IMG/VR virus record: IMGVR_UViG_3300037264_000202 | Coordinates: 1-25,788 of that record | DNA: 25,788 nucleotides | DNA from: a virus | Reading direction: 5' to 3' (one strand) | Shown here: one piece after another, positions 14,236 to 21,465 of the stretch | Layout: the number at the start of each line of letters is the position of its first letter | Numbering within the stretch: the first letter of the stretch is position 1 | Position numbers and translations under genes: made by a program | Notes under the pieces: generated by a model | Told to the model about the DNA's origin: nothing | Seen by the model: only the letters and a program-made list of their open reading frames with translations | Databases searched by the model: none

Positions 14236-14667
14236 TCAATTTTCTATGTAGGCTCTATAGAGCACTCCGTATTTTCTGGCGAAGATATCGCCATGATCTT
14301 TTCCCTCACCAAGCTGAAACCAAGTAAGAGCATGAGCCCACTCGTGAATCAGCGTATCTCTTTGTACTACCCACGGATCTGACTTGCGTATCCAGATCGT
14401 GAAGTAACGTTCAGCTTTTGGCTTATTGTTGTTTGCTATTCCACATATTCCCTGGCATGCTTTCGGTCCAGTTGTTGCCATAGGAAGCCTACGAACCCTG
14501 ACGGAATAATCAGGCGGGAAGTCTTTTCGAAGCATTCCCAATAGCAGACGAAATTGTTGTTCCACGTTCAGTTTAGGCTGACCGTGCATGTATTTGCAAC
14601 GCTCGTCTTCTACTTCTTCTTCAATCATCTTCCTTTGGCTTTTCTCTCTTCGCAGGATTAGAGCCAT
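14236..14667 (-). CDS. SprT-like zinc metallopeptidase
   Basis: 143 residues from the ATG at 14667; the second candidate ATG at 14628 (130 residues) overlaps the upstream stop by 8 bases but has its AAGGA too close. The motif LIHEWAHALTW followed by DHGDIFARKYG is the HExxH...H zinc site of the SprT-like family, with an aromatic Trp after it as in SprT/Spartan. Relatives include proteases that cut proteins crosslinked to DNA. The N-terminal part is charged. Its place after a nuclease and before the polymerase suits a replication-linked role, which is inference. Confidence 0.85.
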   Translation of the reverse strand: MALILRREKSQRKMIEEEVEDERCKYMHGQPKLNVEQQFRLLLGMLRKDFPPDYSVRVRRLPMATTGPKACQGICGIANNNKPKAERYFTIWIRKSDPWVVQRDTLIHEWAHALTWFQLGEGKDHGDIFARKYGVLYRAYIEN

Positions 14668-15589
14668 CAATGCCTTGCAGAAGTTCAGCCCACTTCTGGT
14701 CGCAAAGTGGTCTATTGCACAGATGCTTGCAGTAGTGATCTTGTGCTCGGCGCTTGATCTTTCTAGCCTGCTTTACGCGATTGTAGATACTAACCACATC
14801 TTGTCTAGTTTTCTCGTCGTCGCTGTGCGTAAATGCATACTCCAATGGCACGCCACGGAAGTAGTCAAACTGAACCCAAATGAACTTGTACTCAGGAAAC
14901 ATGAGTTTCGCGCAGTATGAATACATTCTAGGTTGTAGATCGTCGATAAACTCTTCGTGTGTTGGGGTCGAGTACCCAGTCTTGTAGTCTACGATCATAA
15001 GGGTCTCTGGATCGTACTCGATTACGAGGTCGATATAGCCATTCATCTTGATGTCTTGATCGTCCTCGTCTTTGCCCCACGAGATGCCTACCGGAAGCTC
15101 GATTCCAATGACCTTCCCAGTTGGGTTTTCTGCACTCTTAATGCCAGTGCGGAAATAGACATCGTAGCGCGCAATCGCTGCATAGATCATCTTTAGGCCA
15201 TCTTCGTAAAGTCCCTTTGGGCAGCCCTCGAAGTGCTCTACATGCTTGTTCACTAACCCACATTTTGCATTCTCTGGATTGAAAAACGGACAGGTTTGGC
15301 ACACCTTATCAACGAAGAATGAGGCTCGGGCGCGGGAAGGTGCCTTCCGCATATCCTCCAGAAATGGGTTAGAGATACCTAATTGCTTTAGGTATTCAGC
15401 CTTTACGTCGATGTTGCCCTTAGCCTTGGCATATTCTTCCAGGGTAGAGTGAACTGCTGTACCAAACTCGCTAGAGAACGTATAGGTAAATAGCTCGTCA
15501 GCCCATCCCCACTCGTAAGTAAGGAAGTACTTGAAATCGCACTTGATCGCGGTTTTGAGCCGCGTTGGACTGACTGTGGGTATTCTCAT
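14621..15589 (-). CDS. Cas4/AddB-like PD-(D/E)XK nuclease with two cysteine clusters
   Basis: 322 residues from the ATG at 15589, which overlaps the dNMP kinase stop by ATGA. H47 (GTAVHSTLEE), E164, D187 (GYIDLV), D201-Y-K203 (IVDYKTG) and Q219/Y223 make the RecB-family nuclease site. C17 in AIKCDFKYF with C287, C291 and C296 (CKHLCNRPLC) has the one-plus-three layout of the 4Fe-4S cluster in AddB and Cas4. A second set, C97, C100, C110 and C123, is an unusual insertion that could bind zinc. The expected activity is exonuclease or flap processing in recombination or repair. No helicase domain. Confidence 0.88.
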   Translation of the reverse strand: MRIPTVSPTRLKTAIKCDFKYFLTYEWGWADELFTYTFSSEFGTAVHSTLEEYAKAKGNIDVKAEYLKQLGISNPFLEDMRKAPSRARASFFVDKVCQTCPFFNPENAKCGLVNKHVEHFEGCPKGLYEDGLKMIYAAIARYDVYFRTGIKSAENPTGKVIGIELPVGISWGKDEDDQDIKMNGYIDLVIEYDPETLMIVDYKTGYSTPTHEEFIDDLQPRMYSYCAKLMFPEYKFIWVQFDYFRGVPLEYAFTHSDDEKTRQDVVSIYNRVKQARKIKRRAQDHYCKHLCNRPLCDQKWAELLQGIDGSNPAKREKPKEDD

Positions 15590-16254
15590 GCGATGATCTT
15601 TTGCCCGCGCAGGATCTCTACCCACTTCTGCTTGAGAGCAACTAGATCATAATTGTTGTCGATCACAAAGTCATAGTCAGTATAGTTGTCTAGGGCGCGC
15701 TCAGAAATATGCATGTCGCCACCCTGACCATTGTCGCGCTCAACCTTGACAAGTAGTCCATTCTTCTTGGCGAACGCACACTCGTTGGGAAATCGAGCGT
15801 CCGCAATGATGACTAGATCGTCCTCACCATATTTGCGGCGGAAGATCGACTTGACCCAGACATCTGGATCTATCTGGTTGCGAAAGAGGTCTGTTCCTAC
15901 GAACTGGAGAACCTCTCGCACGTTCATAAATCTACTATCGGTCTCTGGAGACCATACGTAGCGAATTTCACAACCCGGCATTTCAACCATTGTCGAGATA
16001 GGCCACGCAACATCGGTTAGCTTCTTCTTGCCTTCTTCGGTCTCCATGTCTTGGCGATCGATACCAAAGATTGCGACACAAGCGTCCTTCAAAGCGTCAG
16101 CAAAATGCACGACATGAACCTTTGACGAAGGTATTGCCCATTCTTCTAGGAATGACTTGTCCTCTCGACAACTACCGACAATACGTGCGATCATGTTGGC
16201 GCTCGTATCTTTACCGACTTGTTTTCTTCCAGCTAGCGTGATGAACTTAGGCAT
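15586..16254 (-). CDS. Deoxynucleoside monophosphate kinase (T4 gp1 type)
   Basis: 222 residues. A P-loop GRKQVGKDT (9-17) at the N-terminus, HFADALKDACVAIFG (the substrate-binding LID region), REVLQFVGTDLFRNQIDPDVW and DDLVIIADARFPNE match the phage dNMP kinase family that in T4 phosphorylates dTMP, dGMP and hydroxymethyl-dCMP. The product feeds deoxynucleotides, including modified ones, to the polymerase. The start has AGGAG 6 bases upstream and overlaps the HAD gene by 8 bases. The gene lies between a phosphatase and a nuclease in the replication operon. Confidence 0.9.
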   Translation of the reverse strand: MPKFITLAGRKQVGKDTSANMIARIVGSCREDKSFLEEWAIPSSKVHVVHFADALKDACVAIFGIDRQDMETEEGKKKLTDVAWPISTMVEMPGCEIRYVWSPETDSRFMNVREVLQFVGTDLFRNQIDPDVWVKSIFRRKYGEDDLVIIADARFPNECAFAKKNGLLVKVERDNGQGGDMHISERALDNYTDYDFVIDNNYDLVALKQKWVEILRGQKIIA

Positions 16255-16981
16255 GTGAGACTCCTAGGATGACAGACGGTGCGCATGACAGATCCTTCAC
16301 ACTTACCACCCCGATGGGTAGTTGTGAGTCACCGTCTCTGGCACTCCAGTTAGATGTTCGCAGATGAATAGCTCGTAGGCCAGCGTCGATTGCTGGCAAG
16401 ATATCGCTCTTGAGACTATCGCCGATCATCCACGAGCGCGAGATGTCAACGTTGTGCTTTGCGATGAAGTCTTGGAACACACGCTTGTTTTTTCTCAAGA
16501 CCACCCAGCAGTCGTGGAACAGGTTGCGCATAGTAAGGTCGTCAAACCTCTTGATCTGAACCCAACGTTCGCCAGCGGTAATGACCGCAATCTTGAAGCC
16601 TGCCGCAACAACCTCGCGCACGGCATCCATGGCGTATTCGTATTCGGGCGACTTCTGGTTGAAGACATCCATCGCGAGTTCGCGAACCTTTGCTATTCTT
16701 CCACCTAGGACTCCAACATTCCATGGAACTTGGCCACCAGCAACGACTCTTTTGTTCTCAAACTCTACGAGTGTCTGCTCAAACGACTCTGCAAAGCGAT
16801 CAGTAGAGTAGCCCATCTTTGCAAGAAGCCCGGCATCGATCGCCGTTTGGCGCTTTGACACTTGATCTTTGTCGAATCCCCACGCTACCATAAGTGTGAT
16901 AAAGTCCTTGATGGCGTCGAGATACAACGGCTCAGTGTTAATGAGCGTGTTGTCCATATCGAAGATTACCCACTCGTTCAT
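16247..16981 (-). CDS. HAD-superfamily hydrolase (phosphatase-like)
   Basis: 244 residues. All four HAD motifs are visible: DMDNT (8-12, nucleophile D8 and acid/base D10), T135 in VITAGER, K164 or K166 in RKNKRVF, and GDSLKSD (187-193). The cap is an alpha-helical insert after motif I (about 17-110). Such enzymes dephosphorylate nucleotides, sugars or nucleic-acid ends. Directly followed by the dNMP kinase and preceded by primase (ATGA), it may act on nucleotides or DNA 5' or 3' ends. AAGGA is 5 bases before the ATG. Substrate unknown. Confidence 0.85.
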   Translation of the reverse strand: MNEWVIFDMDNTLINTEPLYLDAIKDFITLMVAWGFDKDQVSKRQTAIDAGLLAKMGYSTDRFAESFEQTLVEFENKRVVAGGQVPWNVGVLGGRIAKVRELAMDVFNQKSPEYEYAMDAVREVVAAGFKIAVITAGERWVQIKRFDDLTMRNLFHDCWVVLRKNKRVFQDFIAKHNVDISRSWMIGDSLKSDILPAIDAGLRAIHLRTSNWSARDGDSQLPIGVVSVKDLSCAPSVILGVSHA

Positions 16982-18075
16982 AGGAATTCCTTGAAGATCA
17001 GCCTTAGCTGCGCTGGGTCGGTGTCACCTGGATCCTTCCCATCCGGCAGCGTTACGGTTCTGTAGTCGAAGTAACCCTTACACATCTTCTCTACTCCGCT
17101 AGTTGCCTTCTGACCGGCTTCGTCTGGGTCTAGGACACAGATGATCCGCTGGCAACCCACCTTGTGAAGAAGTAGTTTGTGCTGTTTTGAGAATCCTGTT
17201 CCCAAAATCGCTACGGCATTTTTGACGCCCGCTTCCCATAGTCGCATTACGTCAAGTGGCCCCTCGGTAAGGACTATGGTCTTAGACTCACCCATGTGCT
17301 CTTTAGCTCTATGTAGATTAAACAGCACAGAAGAAGCGTGGAATCTTTCCTCTTCTGTTCTGTCTGCTGACTTCTTGCGCATGTCCGCAAAGTTCAGTGC
17401 GTGACACCACTTTGGTCTCCACTGCTCGATCTCATCGTCGTTTAGAAGGCGACAGGTAAATGCAATCAGATAGCCATCTAGAGGATCGTAGATAGGGACA
17501 ACCGCGCGGCCTTCGCCATAGGTGCCCACCTTATACCATTCTCCACCAGCCTTAAACTCATCGACCACAGTCTGTGAGAAACCACGATTGACAAGATATT
17601 TGCTTGGCGCAAGATGCTTCATCATCTCATCTTCTGCCCGTTGGTGCTTTACGAGTTCAGACTTCTTCTGAATAAAGTTCTGGATCTGCTTAGCCTCGGC
17701 TGAATCGATCTCCTTGATTGCATCGATGTCCTGATTAAGGGCACCAAGAACCCATTCGATCGCCTGTTTGAAGCCACAGTTCTTGTGCGCTCGCACTAGG
17801 GCAAACACATCAGCACCATAGATAGTGTGGCATCTATGCGTAAAGCACTGCCACATCTGGCGCGTGAAGTCCCAACTAAACGCTTTGTTGTTATCGTTGG
17901 GCGAACCCGACGACTTGTGTGGGATCGGACAGCACCCTACCGCTCTATCGCCAAAGTCCGAACCCTTAAAGTTCATCTGCTTTAGGATCAAGCGCATATT
18001 CTTGTGCGCCTGCTTGCGAATGCCTTCTAGTTTTGTCTTTGTTAGCTTGTGCTCAGGAATCGATGTCATCGTCAT
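16978..18075 (-). CDS. dnaG: DnaG-type DNA primase
   Basis: 365 residues. A zinc finger of the CHCC type lies near the start: C48/C49, H53, C77 and C82 (GCCPIPHK, then CFTHRC). The TOPRIM domain has E271 in VLTEGPLDVMRLW, then CVLDPDEAGQKA with D316 and D318. PDGKDPGD (344-351) closes it. It lacks the C-terminal helicase-binding domain of bacterial DnaG, and is short compared with bacterial primase (about 580). It makes RNA primers at the phage fork, next to its helicase. The ATG overlaps the helicase gene end by 23 bases; GTAAGAG is the likely site. Confidence 0.92.
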   Translation of the reverse strand: MTMTSIPEHKLTKTKLEGIRKQAHKNMRLILKQMNFKGSDFGDRAVGCCPIPHKSSGSPNDNNKAFSWDFTRQMWQCFTHRCHTIYGADVFALVRAHKNCGFKQAIEWVLGALNQDIDAIKEIDSAEAKQIQNFIQKKSELVKHQRAEDEMMKHLAPSKYLVNRGFSQTVVDEFKAGGEWYKVGTYGEGRAVVPIYDPLDGYLIAFTCRLLNDDEIEQWRPKWCHALNFADMRKKSADRTEEERFHASSVLFNLHRAKEHMGESKTIVLTEGPLDVMRLWEAGVKNAVAILGTGFSKQHKLLLHKVGCQRIICVLDPDEAGQKATSGVEKMCKGYFDYRTVTLPDGKDPGDTDPAQLRLIFKEFL

Positions 18076-19567
18076 TGCTCTTACTTACTTGTGCTGATGT
18101 TGTTGCACCCGCCTTCTTAGTCCACTTTCCGCCGCCGCCCTGGGGTTGTGACGGTTGTGGTGCTCTTGGATTGGCTACGCCCATCTCTTTGAATTTGCCG
18201 ATCCCAAGGTCCGCCTGCACGTTGATGTAAGTGCTGACGCCCTTGCCATATCTGCTTGCTAGTTGATGGATCTCGTGCGTGCCTACTGGGTCTACCACTA
18301 GGTCGTTTGGATCCTTCTTTCTCCATAGGGAGATTGAGTCAACTAGCTCAACGATCTTCTTCGCGCCTGCGATCATATTGAGGTCGATGTCAAGTTGACG
18401 ATTGGTCTGACCGAACGACAGAATCGGAAGGTTGTATTCTTCTGCGAAGTCGTGGAGCGCCATACATGCGTCGCCAAGAACGTCGTGCGCGCCGACGCCC
18501 ATAGTTTTAACGTCGTCGATGCGCGCTAGCTTGATATAGTCCCATACGATTAGGCAGCGTGGAGTTCTTGAGTCCTTGTCCATTCCTACGTGCTGCATAA
18601 CCCATCTACGCAAAAATGGGATCATCTCACGCGCGGTCATACCCGTCATCTTCTTGTAGAAGAGTTCGCGTTTCTTGAAGTCTGTCCAAACGCCCTGGTC
18701 TTCTAAGATTGGACGAGCCATCTTACATTGTAGCGCAAAGGTTTTGTCGTATCCATCAGCCAGGATCTTGTCCATTGTGCATTTCCAGTATCCCGTCTCA
18801 AGAATCTCGTAGTTGATTTCCGAGAACATACCGTAAGCTCTAACGCTTTGGGCGGTCTCGTTCAACTCGCTATCACAGTAGAGCACGGGGATGTACTTCG
18901 AAAGCTGAACTGCTGCTCTAACACCGACCTGAGACTTACCAGCCTTAGCTGTAGCCGCCAGAAACGTCACGCTTCCATTGCGCAAGCCACCGATGCTTCG
19001 TTGCCAGATGGGAAAGCCGATATCCACACCAAGCTCGCCAGGGTGTGATGCCAAATCCATGATGATATCTTGGGCGCGCTCTGGTAGGTTGATGATCTCG
19101 TCGCTAACAACACCTTGCAGTTTGTTACCTAGGTTGATCAGCCCGTTATCCATCTTTGTGATGATATCGTTTGTGCTATCCGCTGTCTCATCTAGATACT
19201 TGATGTTCTGCTTGAACATCCCACCATATGATCGCTTGACGCTCTCGCGCTTTACCTGCGAGAATGAACGTAACGTGTCATCCTTGGTTGCGGTGTGTGC
19301 GAGACATGCCTCGATCAGTTCGCCATCGCCACAAGTGGTGTAGAAGTCCTTCATTCCCAACGCTGTAGCTTCTGCCAGCAAGCCGGGTTGTGTTACGACC
19401 AACTGTTGCGTCGCGTTCATCAGCAATCGCTGTAGAACGATGTAGAAGTCTCTGTGTGGCCTGCTCGTAAAGTCATCAATTGAAAGGTGTTGCTGTAGGT
19501 CGAAATACACTTCGGGGTTCCGACACAAACCAGCCAGCAATCCGAACTCTGCTGCTACATTAGCCAT
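18053..19567 (-). CDS. dnaB: DnaB-type replicative helicase
   Basis: 504 residues. The N-terminal helical domain covers about 1-120. The RecA-like motor has ATAKAGKS (205-212, Walker A, K211), E234 after VLYCDSE, Walker B CLIVWDY (338-343), SFGQTNRQL (384-392) and SRYGKG (438-443), near the arginine finger. The tail is acidic and Gly/Gln-rich. It unwinds phage DNA as a hexamer and should recruit the downstream primase. The gene overlaps the small nuclease by 8 bases with AAGGA before the ATG. No intein is seen. Confidence 0.94.
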   Translation of the reverse strand: MANVAAEFGLLAGLCRNPEVYFDLQQHLSIDDFTSRPHRDFYIVLQRLLMNATQQLVVTQPGLLAEATALGMKDFYTTCGDGELIEACLAHTATKDDTLRSFSQVKRESVKRSYGGMFKQNIKYLDETADSTNDIITKMDNGLINLGNKLQGVVSDEIINLPERAQDIIMDLASHPGELGVDIGFPIWQRSIGGLRNGSVTFLAATAKAGKSQVGVRAAVQLSKYIPVLYCDSELNETAQSVRAYGMFSEINYEILETGYWKCTMDKILADGYDKTFALQCKMARPILEDQGVWTDFKKRELFYKKMTGMTAREMIPFLRRWVMQHVGMDKDSRTPRCLIVWDYIKLARIDDVKTMGVGAHDVLGDACMALHDFAEEYNLPILSFGQTNRQLDIDLNMIAGAKKIVELVDSISLWRKKDPNDLVVDPVGTHEIHQLASRYGKGVSTYINVQADLGIGKFKEMGVANPRAPQPSQPQGGGGKWTKKAGATTSAQVSKSNDDDIDS

Positions 19568-19913
19568 TGTCTTCCTTATTGTCGAGAGCCTGCTGGAGCC
19601 TGTCTAGCACCAGTTCTTTGGTCATCGCTTCGTCGTATCTTACCCTAACGAGCGAGATGGCCAACTCACGACATCGAATTGTTTTTTGAGAGTCACGCTT
19701 TTTGGAAGCACGGAACGCTTCTAATGAACCGTGGAAGTGTTCACTGTAGGTAAAGTGCTGCGAGCCATCAAACTCAAACGCCACCCCAAGTTGAGGTAGG
19801 TAAATGTCGAGGAATAGCGCACCCTTCTCTGCCACATTGTGTTCCAGAACGATCCGTTGGTTCGGAAAAATCTCTTTCACTAGGGCGAGTAGCTCTTGGG
19901 AACCTTTACTCAT
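19560..19913 (-). CDS. Vsr/DUF559-type PD-(D/E)XK endonuclease
   Basis: 117 residues from the ATG at 19913, which overlaps the RecA stop by 8 bases (ATGAGTAA); the frame stays open further upstream but that would run inside recA. D36 in ALFLDIYLP, E47 and D49 in FEFDGSQHF, and K78/R82 in the RDSQKTIRCRELAISLVRVRYDE stretch form the single-domain nuclease fold related to Vsr and DUF559. Free-standing members occur in phages as homing-like or repair enzymes. No DNA-binding domain is added. Its position between recA and dnaB is tightly coupled, so it is likely part of the replication set, but it might have arrived as a mobile endonuclease. Confidence 0.8.
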   Translation of the reverse strand: MSKGSQELLALVKEIFPNQRIVLEHNVAEKGALFLDIYLPQLGVAFEFDGSQHFTYSEHFHGSLEAFRASKKRDSQKTIRCRELAISLVRVRYDEAMTKELVLDRLQQALDNKEDNG

Positions 19914-20964
19914 CAAGCTTAACAGCATCCTTGACGTTGATTTGAGGAACCAGTCTAGCGCTAAAGATGTCTGGATAGAGTGCCTTGACCTCACCTAGCA
20001 CCTTTGTATAGAGTGCCGGATCTGTTTTCATCATATCCTTCACGGTCTTTGGTGGACGCTTCTTCTCTACGCCCTTCTCATCAGTCATGAGAATGAAGGT
20101 GCCTTCCTTATGCAGAACATCTAGATCACAAGCTAGTTCGACTAGCTCATCAATCTTGTCGATACCCTTGCCGTAGATCAGCGGAAACTCGCCCTCAACA
20201 AAAGGAACCGTGACCGAGTTCTTGGCTACCTTGAATCGTGCGCGGTGCCCGATTATGTTGCCATTGGTATCGACGATGCGCCCATCCTTGTTGATGGGAA
20301 GTAGCTGAATGCGCTGCGAGGCATAGAACCCCAGAGCCTTACCACCGCTTGTTGTATCTGGGTTGCCGTAGCCACCGATCTTACTGCGGATCTGGTTAAG
20401 GAAGACTACTGTGCTATTAGCCATTGCGCACGCTTTGGTTAGCTTGCGACAGGCGTCGCTCATCAGGCGAGGTAGCTGTCCCATAGCCGCGTCACCGATA
20501 TTGTTGTCAATGACACTCTCTGGAATAAGAGAATCTACAGAGTCAACTACTACGATCGAGCCTGGGAATTGCTTCACCCAAAGCTCTACAATCTTCAAAG
20601 CTGCGGTGCCATTGGGTGCCTGAATGATTTCCAGTTTGTCCTTAAGAAGTGGGAACGTAGCCAAGAGAGTATCGCGCAGCCGCATCTCTTGATCCATGTA
20701 GAGGATCTTCTTGTTGGGGCTGTTCAAAATCGCTTCGTTCAACACCGACAGGGCTAGCGTCGTCTTGCCGCTGCCACTTTCACCGTAAAGCTCTACGATT
20801 GCGCCCTCAAAGAATGGACCATGAAGCATGATGTCGAGCCGCAGACTTCCAGTGAAGTTGGGCACAACTGGTGGAAGTTCTTCACCAGTGAAGAATCTCG
20901 TATCCTCAAACTGCTTCTGTAGCGTCTTCTTGAAAAGTTCGACTTCCTTATCCCTCGGTGCCAT
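19906..20964 (-). CDS. recA: RecA-type recombinase
   Basis: 352 residues, about the size of bacterial RecA. Walker A GESGSGKT (61-68), catalytic Glu at 93 (DQE), Walker B IVVVD (137-141) and the L2 DNA-binding loop NQIRSKIGGYGNPDTTSGGK (190-209) are all clear. It pairs homologous strands in recombination-dependent replication or repair. The N-terminal helix RDKEVELFKKTL probably drives filament formation. AGGAG lies 7 bases before the ATG at 20964, and the upstream gene ends 16 bases inside it. The end is acidic and overlaps the endonuclease start. Confidence 0.96.
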   Translation of the reverse strand: MAPRDKEVELFKKTLQKQFEDTRFFTGEELPPVVPNFTGSLRLDIMLHGPFFEGAIVELYGESGSGKTTLALSVLNEAILNSPNKKILYMDQEMRLRDTLLATFPLLKDKLEIIQAPNGTAALKIVELWVKQFPGSIVVVDSVDSLIPESVIDNNIGDAAMGQLPRLMSDACRKLTKACAMANSTVVFLNQIRSKIGGYGNPDTTSGGKALGFYASQRIQLLPINKDGRIVDTNGNIIGHRARFKVAKNSVTVPFVEGEFPLIYGKGIDKIDELVELACDLDVLHKEGTFILMTDEKGVEKKRPPKTVKDMMKTDPALYTKVLGEVKALYPDIFSARLVPQINVKDAVKLDE

Positions 20965-21421
20965 TCTCGATCTCCTGTAGAATCTCTTGTAGTGTCTTGC
21001 GCTGTGGCGCTGGCTCTTTGACTGTGTAAGTGGTTGCGTTTTCTACGTATGCGCTAACTTCACCGATCTGGCTCTTGTAGACGATAGCGTAGTGCTGTTG
21101 GAACTCGTTCAGGTTTGCGTATCCGAATGCCCTGCCGACACGGTAGCGAACCAGTCCAAACTCGTTGTAGTTGATGCTGGTTACCTTGTACTTTCGAATG
21201 TACCACGCTAGCTTCATGGGCTCGATCTTCATCGAAGTAGAGAGCCGCTTGACGATCTTCACCGTCTCCGACCACTCAAGTTGTAGAGTGGATCCTTTCC
21301 GCCATGCTCCGCTAGGAATCAATCCGTAGCGATTGATCATGATGGCTTCAACCAGTAGGTTGTAAACGTCGTGAGCCACACCATCTGTCGATGGGCTCTG
21401 AAATCTTAGCTTTTGTTCCAT
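20948..21421 (-). CDS. Unknown protein at the head of the replication operon
   Basis: 157 residues, not recognised. It has a Ser/Pro-rich beginning, a helix HDVYNLLVEAIMINRYG (17-33), basic and aromatic patches (YIRKYKV, 74-80; YRVGRAFGYANLN, 92-104) that would suit nucleic-acid binding, and a charged helical end (TLQEILQEIE). A clear ribosome binding site adjacent to the ATG is lacking; the nearest is AGAGGG 27 bases upstream, with a possible hairpin between. Its stop lies inside recA, so it is translated together with the recombinase and might assist it. Confidence 0.75.
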   Translation of the reverse strand: MEQKLRFQSPSTDGVAHDVYNLLVEAIMINRYGLIPSGAWRKGSTLQLEWSETVKIVKRLSTSMKIEPMKLAWYIRKYKVTSINYNEFGLVRYRVGRAFGYANLNEFQQHYAIVYKSQIGEVSAYVENATTYTVKEPAPQRKTLQEILQEIENGTEG

Positions 21422-21465
21422 AGGTCTAGCTAGATTGTGGAGCTAAAACCCTCTTGTTCAGCTTT
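21422..21465 (-). promoter_or_regulatory. Gap between virion and replication genes; possible hairpin leader
   Basis: The 44 bases hold the only gap longer than about 35 bases. On the minus strand TAGCT (21445-21441) and AGCTA (21431-21427) can pair around a 9-base loop, and AGAGGG (21454-21449) lies before it. Folding would shorten the distance to the ATG from 27 to about 8 bases. No convincing -35/-10 pair or terminator was seen. As the border of two functional modules it is the best place for a promoter, but that is inference. Confidence 0.3.

Noticed and set aside
14252-14263. Perfect 12-base palindrome GCTCTATAGAGC near the end of the SprT-like gene
   Set aside because: It lies in a normal coding stretch (VLYRAY codons) and is a single copy, so an operator cannot be supported.
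16982-16991. Palindrome AGGAATTCCT over the HAD gene ribosome binding site
   Set aside because: A hairpin would have only a 3-bp stem with a 4-base loop, too weak to matter, and it includes an ordinary EcoRI site.
10451-20964. Inteins in DnaE, DnaB or RecA
   Set aside because: All three have the family's normal length and continuous motifs with no Cys/Ser...HN splice blocks.
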